The position numbers and the translations under genes were made by a program. From contig NZ_LIVV01000001.1 in assembly GCF_001905825.1 (NCBI RefSeq), positions 979,582-1,043,581 of the forward strand: 64,000 nt of DNA. Direction: 5' to 3'. Source of the stretch: Streptomyces sp. CB02009. Lineage in GTDB: Bacteria > Actinomycetota > Actinomycetes > Streptomycetales > Streptomycetaceae. The notes beneath the pieces were generated by a model. That model ran no database searches, had not been told where the DNA came from, and saw only the letters and a program-made list of their open reading frames with translations. Position 1 is the stretch's first letter. Every line of letters starts with the position of its first letter. Positions 9,168 to 20,000 of this stretch are shown here, one piece after another.

Positions 9168-10130
9168 ATGAGGAACCTGCGCAAGCTCACCCTCGCCGCA
9201 GCCGGAACCGCGCTCGTGCTCGGGGTGACGGCCTGCGGGCCGCAGGGCACCACGAACGGCTCCCCGCAGCAGCCCGCGGCGCAGACGGCCGCCCCCGCCG
9301 CCGACGGCAGCGGCGGCAACGGCGGCAACGGCGCCACCGACGCGTACGGCAACGGCAACGGCGCTGGCAAGGGCTCCGCAGCCGCCGGGACCGCGTCCGG
9401 CCCGCTGGCCGTCCGCGACGACGCCGAGCTGGGCCCGCTCGTGGCCGACGCCGCGGGCTTCACCCTCTACCGCTTCGACAAGGACACCGCCGACCCCTCC
9501 TCGTCCGCCTGCGCCGGCGACTGCGCGAAGACCTGGCCCCCGGTCCCCGCCTCCGCCACCGAGCCCGGTGGCGTCGACGCCGCCAGGACCGGCTCGGTCA
9601 AGCGCGCCGACGGCACCGAGCAGCTGACGATCGCCGGCTGGCCGGTGTACCGCTTCGCCAAGGACACCGCGCCGGGCCAGACGAACGGCCAGGGCGTGGG
9701 CGGCACCTGGTTTGCCGTCACTCCGGACGGCGGGAAGGCGGGCGTGAAGGAGGGCGCCAAGGAGGAGGCCGGTCCGCTCCCGGCCCTCTCGCTCACCGAC
9801 GACGCGAAGCTCGGCAAGATCATCCGCGACGGCAAGGGCCGCACCCTCTACCGCTTCACCAAGGACACCGCCTGGCCCATGAAGTCCCGCTGCGAGGGCG
9901 CCTGCCTCGAGAAGTGGCGGCCCGCCAAGCTGGTCGACCTCGACGACGTCGAGGGCATCGACCCGAAGAAGCTCATCCCCTACACCCGCTCGGACGGCAC
10001 GAAGCAGCTCACGATCGACTGCTGGCCCCTCTACTGGTTCACGGGCGACAAGACGCCCGGCGACACCAACGGCCAGGGCGTCGGGGGCACGTGGTTCGCC
10101 GTCACGGCGAACGGCAAGCTGGCCAAGTAG
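9168..10130 (+). CDS. Lipoprotein with two secreted-repeat (COG4315) units
   Basis: 320 residues. The signal ends in a lipobox with the lipidated Cys at 23 (GVTAC). A Gly/Asn/Ala-rich spacer follows (about 24-75). There are then two homologous units of about 110 residues, each with a TLYRF(D/T)KDT segment, a C-x3-C pair near LEKW/AKTW, then LTI..WP(V/L)Y and GTWFAVT at the end. The unit type is the 'secreted repeat of unknown function' family; a redox or metal-related role has been suggested but cannot be shown here. It follows an ECF sigma/anti-sigma pair and has a matching ECF promoter, so it is probably an effector of that envelope response. Confidence 0.85.
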   Translation: MRNLRKLTLAAAGTALVLGVTACGPQGTTNGSPQQPAAQTAAPAADGSGGNGGNGATDAYGNGNGAGKGSAAAGTASGPLAVRDDAELGPLVADAAGFTLYRFDKDTADPSSSACAGDCAKTWPPVPASATEPGGVDAARTGSVKRADGTEQLTIAGWPVYRFAKDTAPGQTNGQGVGGTWFAVTPDGGKAGVKEGAKEEAGPLPALSLTDDAKLGKIIRDGKGRTLYRFTKDTAWPMKSRCEGACLEKWRPAKLVDLDDVEGIDPKKLIPYTRSDGTKQLTIDCWPLYWFTGDKTPGDTNGQGVGGTWFAVTANGKLAK

Positions 10131-10290
10131 CCCTCCCGTTACCGACGTCCCACTCACCCGACCCGCTTCCGGCGTCCCGGGGGCGGGCACGCCCTACGCC
10201 CCCTCGCCCGGGGGCCGTGGGACGTACCCGCGCTCCCGGCATACCCGCCGTGGTCGTGGCCAGGGCCTTCGTGGCCAGTGTCTTCGTCGC

Positions 10291-10956
10291 TCAGACCTTT
10301 GTCGCCGGTGCGTCAGGAGCGCAGGAAAGGCGGGCGGCAGCCACGGCCGGTTCCTCCTCCTTCGCGTCCTTCAACGGTACGGAGCACTCCAGGATGCCCG
10401 AGCCGTCGATGACCCAGCCGGTCGCCCGGCCCGCCACCGGCTTGCCGCTCCCGCAGGTGTACCGGAAGTCGGCGGTGACCTGTTCCACCCAGGCGTAGTG
10501 CACGACGGTTCCGACTCCGTCGATGCTGGTGCTGCCGTTGTTGATGTCCGGCGCGGACCTGCGGACATTGCTGAACTCGGGGTCCATACCGTGCTCATCG
10601 GCCGTCGCGTCTCCGACGAGGACGGCCAGCGAGCGGAGGGCGGCCCTCGCGTCGCCTGCCGGCGATCCCTTCTCGAAGGTGACGGCGGTACGCGGTGTGT
10701 GAAGCAACGCCAGCCTGTGGGTGAGCCTGGCTCCCTTCTTGCTGACCTTCTCCCTCTCGGCGACACCGGTCAGCACGTCCCGCTTGTCCACGTTGAACCA
10801 CGCGTAGGTGCCGCCCTTGCAGGACGTGCCGGCCGCAGCCGTGGGTACGGCCGCGGCCTTCACGGGCGGCGCGTCGCCGTCCGACGTGCAGGCAGCCGTG
10901 CCCGCCAGCACCGCGCCGACGAGGCACGCGGACAGAGCAGTCTCTTTGATCCTCAT
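10291..10956 (-). CDS. Lipoprotein of unknown function
   Basis: 221 residues with a clear lipoprotein signal (KETALSACLVGAVLAG, lipidated Cys23 in TAAC). The mature part has four further cysteines and no motif I recognise. An AGAAG-type ribosome site precedes the ATG. It lies 67 bases downstream of the megasynthase on the same strand, so it could be read through from that gene; this is the only candidate co-transcribed partner. Function unknown. Confidence 0.7.
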   Translation of the reverse strand: MRIKETALSACLVGAVLAGTAACTSDGDAPPVKAAAVPTAAAGTSCKGGTYAWFNVDKRDVLTGVAEREKVSKKGARLTHRLALLHTPRTAVTFEKGSPAGDARAALRSLAVLVGDATADEHGMDPEFSNVRRSAPDINNGSTSIDGVGTVVHYAWVEQVTADFRYTCGSGKPVAGRATGWVIDGSGILECSVPLKDAKEEEPAVAAARLSCAPDAPATKV

Positions 10957-11023
10957 GTTCTTCTCCCCCGGAAACCACTGGTCAGATGGTGTGATCGATC
11001 CTGCACGGCAAGGCCTCTGCCGA

Positions 11024-14000
11024 TCAAGGGACTTGAGCCACCTCTGAGGTCGGGTGCGTGGATCCGGCAGGTGACACCCCGGGGAAGCCGGCGAGGTCGT
11101 CGTCCTGCGCGGCGACCGCGTGCCCCAGGAGATGCAGCGGGCCCGCCGTGACTCCCGCCGCTTCCACCCCTCGCCAGTAGGCCAGCGCGAGCCGCGCGTC
11201 CACCAGGCCGTGCACCAGGGGGAGCTCGGGGTCGACGGCGTGCAGCAGCGACTCAAGGCGACAGGAGGCGATGGTGTCGGGGAGCCAGGAGCGCGCGGCG
11301 TACCCCGCTGCCACGGCGGGCGGCAGCCCCGGAGCCGTACGGCGCTCCACGGATCCACTGATGCCTGCGGACCCACCGACACCGACGGATCCACCGACAT
11401 CGACGAACCCATCGGCGCCCGCGGATCCACCGACGCCCGCGGATCCACCGGATCCTGCCGCGCCGACCGTGAGCAGACCACCGCCGACGATCAGGACGTC
11501 GCGCCGATCCCGCATCCGGGCCAGTGCCTTCGTCGTGTCGAAGCAGTGCGGGAAGGAGTCGTCGACGACGATCGTGCCCGGCCGGAGGCGCGACACGTCG
11601 AGGAGCGTGCCGCCGCCGCTCACGGCCGTGACGAGGAGATCAGCCTCGTAGACCGCCGCAGGGAGGGCGGACCGGCCGGACTCGTGGACCTCCACGTTCC
11701 GGGCCAGACCGCGGGCGATCAGGCCGTCCGCCAGTGTGCGCAGCCGTTCCGCACTGCCGGGGACATCGCACAGGAGCAGCCGTGCGGGCGGCTCGGACGC
11801 GAGGGTCAGGAGCAGTTCGAGCGACGAACTGCCGATGGAACCCAGGCCTACCACGGCAACGGAGAGGTCGGCGAGTCCGGGGAGGTCACCGAGCTCACTG
11901 AACCGGCCGGGCTCGCCGAGGCCCCGGCGACCGACGGGTCCGAGGCCCGTCCGGACCAGCGCGGCATGGACGGTCTTGACCACGGAAACCGCGGTCGCCG
12001 CATGCCCGGTCGTCAGCGCCGTCGGAGCCTCCGTCTCCCGCAGGACGCCGAAGCCGTACGCGGTCAGGGACGGGATCATCCCCGCGAGCGAGACGGAGCG
12101 GGCGCCCGACGCCGCCGCCAGCTCGACGGCCCGGGCGGTCCGGGCGGCGAGGTCGGGCGTCGACGCGAGCTCGTCCGCGAACAGCGGCAGGCACACGAAT
12201 CCCGAGCGTCCCAGTGGTGTGTCGATCTCCTCCAGGAGCCGTGGGCGCCCGCCCGGGAAGAGCAGCTCCCGGAGCTGTTCGCGCGACGCTGCCGCGTCGG
12301 CGGTCGCCTGTGTGCCGGTGCGGCCCGGACGGCTGTGCCCGCCGACCGCCGTCGGCGCGGCAAGCAGCTCCGGCGGCGGGAGGTACCCGATGAGCGCGGA
12401 GTCCAGGACACCGGGGGAGGAAGCCCCGACGGAGGAAGCCCCGACCGAGGAAGCCCCGACCTGGGAAGCCCCGACGGAGCGGCGTGGCTCCCTTCCGCCC
12501 GTTCCGAGCGCGCTCTCGATCAGTGCGTTCCGCAGGGTCTCGGTGAACGCGGCGAAGGCCGCCTCCTGGGGGAACGCCGCGGTGGCCGCGCGCAGCGTCA
12601 CCCGCAGCTCCCCCTCGCCGACCGGCCGCACCGCCAGGAACGTGTCCGTCCCGACCGGCGGAGGCGCGAGTTCGGCGTCGGCGTCGTCCCAGCGCACGCT
12701 CAGTGTCTCGCCGCTCATCGGCCCGAGGGCCGAGAAGTCCAGGTAGGTGAAGAAGAACTGCGCCGTCGGCGGAAGCCCGCCGTCGCCCCGAGGGGGCTGG
12801 ACGTCCTCGGAGCGGGCCGCCTCGACCTCCTTCACGACCGCCCGGAGGTCGTCGGCGAAGGTGCGGCGGTCGGATCGGAGGCCTGACCGGCGGCCGGGCC
12901 GGAGCGGAACTGCCGCGGCGTAAGGACCGAACACCAGGTGGGCGTCCGGATGGGCGTCGTCACGACCGGACACGGCGAGACCGAGGATCAGATCCTCCTG
13001 CCCGGTCGTGGCCGCCAGCGTCCGGTAGTAGGCGGTGAGGACCGGGGCGAAGAGCGTCGTCCCCGCGTCGGCGGCGATCCGGCGCAGCGCCGCGACCTGG
13101 TCGGCGGCCAGGGTGAATCCGGTCGAACGGTACGCAGGCGCCTCCGGTTCCCTGACGGAGATCCGGTCCCCGGCAGGGCGTCCGAGGACCGGACGACGGT
13201 AGGGCTCGTCGTCGCGGGCGGAGACTCGACACGAGCCGCCGCCGACGGACGCGGACCGGTGGTCCCGCAGTTCGACGTGGTCGCGGAACGCGCCCCGCAG
13301 CGGCGGGAGTTCCGCGCCCTCACCTCGTACGACACGGTCGTAGACGGCAAGCAGCTCCCGGCCGAGCAGCGCCACGCTGTAGCCGTCGCCGATCAGATGG
13401 TGGGCATGGACGACGAGCGCGTGTTCGTCGGGCCCCAGGGTGAGCAGCCGCAGCCGCAGCAGCGGCCAGGCCCAGGACTCGAAGCGCCGTTGCCACTCCT
13501 CGGCGATCCGCGCGGCGAGGAGGTCCGGTGCGTCGAGGGTCTCGAAGTCGACCGGAAGCCGGAGGGTGGGCGGGAGTTCCTGCTGGACGGGCGGCCGTAC
13601 GCCCGCGGGGAACACGGTCCGCAGCATCGGATGACGTACGACGCAGGCGTCGACGGCCTGCTGGAACGCGTCGGGTCGCAGGGGCCCGTCGACCCGCAGA
13701 CAGGCGAGCCATGCCGTCGGTGAGCCGGGCGCCATCGCCTCCGCGAGCAGGAACCCGCGCTGCGAGGGGGAGAGCGGGAAGGGGGAGGGGGACAGGGCCG
13801 GTGCCGAGGCCGCCGGCTGGGACGGTGACGGAGACGCCGGCTGTGCCGAGGCTGTCGGCTGTGACGGTGACGGCGGCTGTGACGCGGCCGGCGACGGTTC
13901 GTCCGTCGGGCCACGGTCGATGGCGGCGGCCAGCGCGGCCAGCGTCCGGTGGCTGTACACCACCGTGGGACGGGGCAGGGCCGGGATCGTCTCCCGCAGC

Positions 14001-17000
14001 CGGGCGAACACCTGGAGGATGAGCAGGGAGTCGCCGCCGAGGGCGAAGAAGTCGTCCTCACGGCGGATCGCGTCCGCGTCCGCGTCGAGGAACTCGGACC
14101 AGACACGGGACAGCAGGACCTCGGTCGAGGTCGAGGGAAGCGATCCCGATGCCCCCCGCCCGGGCAGCTCCGGTTCGGTTCCCGGGGGCTTCAGAACGGC
14201 ACGGTCGATCTTGCCGGTCCCCGTCAAGGGGAGTTCCTCGACGAGGTGGATGCGGGCCGGGAGCATGTACTCCGGAAGCGTCCGCGCCAGGTGGGCGCGC
14301 ACGGCCGTGGAATCCGGAGCCTCAACGCCCGGCAGGCACTGCACGAAGGCGCTGAGCCGTTCCTCACGGTGGACGACCGCTGCGCGGGCGACTGCGGGGT
14401 GGGTGAGGAGCGCCGACTCGATCTCGCCGAGTTCGACACGGTGACCACGGATCTTCACCTGGTCGTCGAGGCGCCCGAGGAACTCGAGGACTCCGTCCTC
14501 GCCGCGCCGGACACGGTCGCCGCTGCGGTACCAGCGGCGCCCGTCGCGTTCGACGAACGCGGCGGCGGTCAGCTCCGGGGCGTGGAGATAGCCGGGGGTG
14601 AGTCCCACGCCCGCGATGAGCAGCTCACCGGGCTCACCCGGTGCGCAGCGCCGTCCGCCGTCGTCCGAGACGACGTCGACCTCCGTGCCGGTGAGGGGGG
14701 TCCCGATGGGGAGGGTCCGCACGTCGTCGGCGGGGCGGGTGTCGATGATGTGGAAGGTGGCGTTGATGGTGGACTCGGTGGGCCCGTAGAGGTTGGCGAT
14801 CCGGTGCCCGGGTCCGAACAGGTCGTACCAGCGGCGCACATGAGCGGGCGGAAGCGCCTCGCCGCCGACGTGGATCCAGCGCAGGGCCGAGAGATCGGGC
14901 GAGAGCCCGCCCGCCCGGACGCGCGTCTCGGCCGCTTCGAGCAGCCGGGACCACAGGCTGGGCACCGAACTCCACACCGATATCCGGCTCTGCTCGACCC
15001 GGTCGAGCAGAGCCTCGGGGTCCCGGAGGAGCTGCCGGGGGAGGGTGACGACCGTGGCCCCCACGAGCAGGGGCGCGAGGAGCTGGCGCACGGACGCGTC
15101 GAAGCACAGCGACGCCGTCTGGGCGAGCCGGTCGCCTGCGCCGTAACCGAAGGCGGCGAGCGCCCAGTCGAGGTAGTTCGTCATCGAACGGCGGGTGATG
15201 GGGACGGCCTTGGGGCGCCCGGTGGAACCGGAGGTGAAGATGACGTAGGCGAGGGAGTCGGGACCGGGCGCGGGGGACTCGTCCGCCGGGGAGGGGGTGT
15301 GAGAACCGACGGAGGAGGCGTGCGGCCGGAGAGGTGAGGCGTGCGGCCCGAGGCAGGGCGCATCGGCCGCGACCAGGGTGATGCTCGCCGATGAGGCGAG
15401 CGCGGCAGCCGAGTCCTTGGTCGCGGCATGGCAGACGAGCACCCCGGTGCGGGACCGGTGCAGCTGATCGGCCAGGCGTACGGGCGGATGGGCGGCGTCC
15501 AGAGGGACCCAGCCCGCACCGGCCCGCAGGATGCCGACCACTCCGATGACGGCGTCGGCACCCGGTTCGGTCAGAAGACCCACCAGGTCGCCCGGGACCA
15601 CTCCGCTGTCGCGCAGCCGGGCGGCGAGGGCGCCCGAAGCCCGGTCCAGCTCGGCGTAGGTGAGGAGGGAGCCGTCCGTGTCGACGGCGACGGCGTCGGG
15701 TGTCGCCCGGAACTGGGCGCGCAGGCGCGCGACGATGTCGCGCCCGGCCGGGGATGCGGTGTCAGGTACGGAGCCGGCGAACTCGGTCGCGTTCGCAGCG
15801 AATTCGCCGGTCGCGTCACGCGCGTCCGTCACATCCGCCCCGTCCGACCTGTCCGTCCTGCCCTTCTCGCCCGTCCCGGCCGGCGGTGCGGCGAGCCCGG
15901 CCGCCTCGTGGAGTTCGGCCACGTGCTCGGCCGCGAGGCGCGCGACCGTGGACCGGTCGAAGAGCCGCGCCGGGAAGTTCCACGAGAAGGCCAGCTCGCC
16001 GTCGGACTCCCAGCACAGCAGGCTGAGCCGGGTGGCGGCGGAGGCCGTTCCGGCCGAGGCCGGACGTACCTCCACCGGGCAGTCGGGGTCGAGGGCGACC
16101 GGGAACCGCGCGAAGCTGAAGGACGCGGGCGCGGTGGTACGAGGCCCTGCACCGTCCGCCGGAAGGAGTCGGGCGAGGTCCAGGCTCGTGAGCCGGCTGT
16201 GCCTTTCACTCTCGGGCCACGCGTCGCGGAGCCGTACCGCGAGCGCGTGCACGGAGTCGTCAGGTCCGACGCGGGCGGGAACCGGGAGGGTGTCGGCCAG
16301 GGGTCCCACCAGCCGGTCGATGCCGGCCAGGCGCGCCTCACGGCGAGCCCTGGCGACGTTCACGGTCACGTCCTCCCGTCCGCCGCTCCACCGCGAGAGG
16401 CAGCGCGCGTACACCGCGAGGAGCAGGTGGAACAGGGAGACGCCATGGGTGGCGGCCGTCTCACGGAGCGCGGCCGTCAGGTGGGGGCCGGGGGCCATCT
16501 GGTGGGCGAGGAGCGGGGGTTCGGGCAGACCCAGCGGATCACCGTCGTACGGGAGCGCGAGCGGCTCGCCCCGCCCGCCGAGTACCTCACGCCAGTACGA
16601 CCGGTCCTCGGCGAGGGCCGAGTCCGAACGCTCGGACTGCTCGTGGGCGACGTAGGCGGCGAAGTCGAGGGCCAACGGCGGGAGTTCCGGGGTGCGCCCC
16701 AGCGACAGGGCGGTGTAGAGGGTCCAGAGCTCCTCGCCGAGGATGTTCAGGCTGAAGCCGTCGGCGGCTGCGTGGTGGACGACGAGCACGAGCCGGGCGA
16801 ACCGCTCGGCGGCATGCCCGCCGGCACCGTTCGCATCGCCTGCGCTGCTCGCGCCGGCGGTGGCGAGCACGGCGCGGACGGGAGCCTCCGCCGTGAGGTC
16901 GAACGGGCGGTTGCACAGGGCCTCTTCGAGCGCCGCGAACTCCTCCTCCGGAGGACGGACACCGGGCAGTGCGCGGACCTCGTACCAGTCGGGGGCGTGC

Positions 17001-20000
17001 ATCCTCGGGGTGCCGTGCGACGCGGACGGTGCCACGGCCTGCGCGGGCGCCGAATCCCCGGGAAGGAGACGGATGCGAAGCATCGAGTGACGGTCGGCGA
17101 GCAGACCGAGCGCCTCACCGAGGAGGTCGGGGTCCAGGGGTCCGCGGATGTCCTGGCTGACGTACCCGTAGGCGGGTACGTCGGGGTACAGCCCGCCCTG
17201 GGTGTGGAAGGCGAGCTGGACCGGCGTCAGGGAGAAGGGTCCTCCTGCGGGAGCCTGGTCGGTTCCGCTATCGAGTTCTGCTTCGGGCTCACCGGGCGTA
17301 CTGGGCGCACCCGGCTCACCGGGCTCACGACCGAGTTCGCGGGCCAGCTCGCCCAGCGTGTGGTGCTCGAAGAACAGCGTGATGGGCAGGGAGCGGTCCA
17401 GCTCCTGCTCCAGCCGCTTGACGAGGTCGACGGCCATGAGCGAGTCGAGCCCGAGCCCGAGGAGCGGGTCGTCGTCGCCGAGGGCGTCGGGGGAGACATG
17501 GAGCGCCTCCGACAGCAGCCGCCGCAGGACGTCCGACACACTGCCGGATGGGGTGGTCGCAGCCTGGTCCGTGCGCGAGGCGGTCGTCGGGGCGGCGGAG
17601 AGGAGCGGAGGTACGCCAAAGCCGGCGGAGGTACGAGGCGCGGGGGCCGCCCTCCGGCCGAGGTCGGCGACGACGATCTGGGCGGCGTCGAGGCCGCAGG
17701 CCGTACGCAGGGCGTCCAGTGCCTCTCCGGTCGCCAGCGGAACGGGCCCGCGCGCGGAACTCGTACCGGAGACGAGTCCCGTATCGGCGAACGCTGCGAA
17801 GTTGACCGCCAACCACGCCCGACCGGCCGCGCGTTCGGCGGCGGCGAAGGCGTCGAGATAGGCGTTGGCCGCGGCGTAGTCGCCGATCGCACCCGCCAGG
17901 CCTGGCAGGACCGAGGCGACCGAGGAGAACGCCACGCACAGGGCGGGGCGCAGGTCGTGCCTGGCGACCCCACGGGCGAGCAGTTCGGTGCCCCGCGTCT
18001 TGGCGGCCAGGACGTCGGCCAGCTCGTCGGGGGTCTTGGCTCGCAGAGTCCCGGGCCGTACGACCCCGGCCGCATGGATCAGCACGTCGAGGCGCGGCAG
18101 ACCGGCGAGCAGCGTGTCGATGTCGGCCGCGCGGGAGACATCGGCGGCGCGGTAGTCCACGGTGGCGCCGAGCGAGCGGAGTTCGGCGAGCAGCCCGGTG
18201 GGAGGCTCGGCCGAGCGACCGGTCAGCAGCAGGGTCGGTCGGCCCCGCCCCGCGAGATCGCGGGCCAGCGCGGCGCCGACCCCGCCCGCCCCACCGGTGA
18301 TCAGATACGTGCCGTGGGGCGGCAGGGCCGCCCCGTCGGGGCCACGTCGCATGCCGGGCTCCGTGGTGACCGCCTCGGTCGTCCGGCCGAGGCGTCGCCC
18401 CGCCCGCCAGGCGACGGCGTGCGCCGGCCGAAGCCCCGCACCGCCGTCCGCCTGCGCCTGCGCCAGGGGCCGAGCGGCGAGCTCGTGGTCGAGTGCGTCG
18501 AGCTGCGCGTCCGTCCCGTCGAGGGACGACAGGTCGACGCTGTGGGCGACCACACCGGGGAACTCCGCAGGCAGCGCCAGCGTCAGCCCGGTCAGGACCG
18601 CCTGCGCCGGGCGTGGACGCTCGGGTCCGACACCGGTGACATGGACGTCCTCGGTCACGACGAGTACGCGCGGGCGGTGGAGCGCGAGTTCCGGAAGGAG
18701 GTTCTGAAGCCCGGTCGCCATGGCGAGCTGAGCCGCGTCGAGTGCGTCGGCGGATTCCGGCTCCACGGCGGGACCTGCGAGCAGGACGACCACCTCGGGG
18801 GTCGGCGCCCCCTCGGGAACCGCGCCGTCGCCGACGAACGTGTCGCTGGCTGCCCGCCGGACCGTGACACCCCGGCTCACGAGCCGGTCCGCGAACGCAC
18901 AGGAGAGCGGCGAATCCGGCCCTGCCAGAAGTACGGAACGAGGCCCGGGTCCGACGGCCGACGGAGCGTCCTCCCACCCGACGCGGTGCACCAGCGGCGT
19001 CGAGCGGGCCTGGGGCTGCGCCGGAGCAGGAGCCGCGGATGGGTCGGAGCTCTGGTGCGGAGCCTGAGGCAGCGAGACGGGCGGCCGGGGCAGGGGAGCG
19101 GCGGCCGGCCAGTAGCGGCGCCGCTGGAAGGGATACGTGGGTACGTCGGAGATCCGGGCCCGGCCGGCATCCAGGCCGCTGCGGTCCAGCGGCACACCCC
19201 GCTCCCAGAGCCGGCCGACGGTCGCGAGGAGCCCACGTGCACCGCCCTGGTGCCCGGCGGAGAGGGCGACCGCCCGGCCTCCGCGCGGGTGCGCGCCCGC
19301 GACGGCGCGCACGGAGCCGCCGAGTGCGCCGGCGCCGAGCTCGACGAACGTGTCGTACCCGTCACCGAGCAGCCGCTCCACCGCAGCACCGAAACGCACC
19401 GGCTGCCGGGCATGGGCACGAAGGTAGTCCGGCTCCAGGACGGGCTGCCAGCCGGCGGTGACGGTGCTGATGAGCGGTGTCGACCTGAGCGACATGGTCC
19501 GCTCCGTCAACGTCCGGAGTACGAGAGTCCGCGCGGCTTCGGTGAGCGCGTCGAGGGCCGGATCCATCAGGGGCGAGTGGAAGGCGCGGGAGACACCGAG
19601 CCGACGGGCGACGACGCCCCGGGCGGACAGGGCGGCGATCGCGCGCTCGACGGCGGTCTCGGTCCCCGCGAGGACGACCTGGTCGGGACCGTTGACGGCG
19701 GCGACGCTCAGCTCGCCCTGCGCCCGGGCCAGCAGGTCGGCGACCGCGTCCTCACCGCAGCGCACGGCCGCCATGGCGCCGGGGGCGCACAGTTCGGCCA
19801 TCAGGCGGCCCCGTTCGGCGGCGAAGCGTACGGCGTCGGCGAGCGAGAGCGTCCCGGCGACACACGCGGCGGCGATCTCGCCGACGCTGTGCCCTGCGAC
19901 GGCGTCCGGCGTGATGCCCCAGGCCCGCACCTGACGGGCGAGCGCGACGCCGTACGCGACGAGGAGCGGCTGGGCGATCTCGGTACGGGCGAGCGCGTCG

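Noticed and set aside
11027..12397. Terminal domain as a thioesterase or NmrA-type thioester reductase
   Set aside because: No GxSxG elbow, and the order of motifs matches acyl-ACP reductase rather than the TGxxGxxG SDR pattern at the domain start.
18350..19100. A dehydratase domain between AT and KR
   Set aside because: No HxxxGxxxxP motif; the stretch is the structural half of the ketoreductase plus a Pro/Ala linker.
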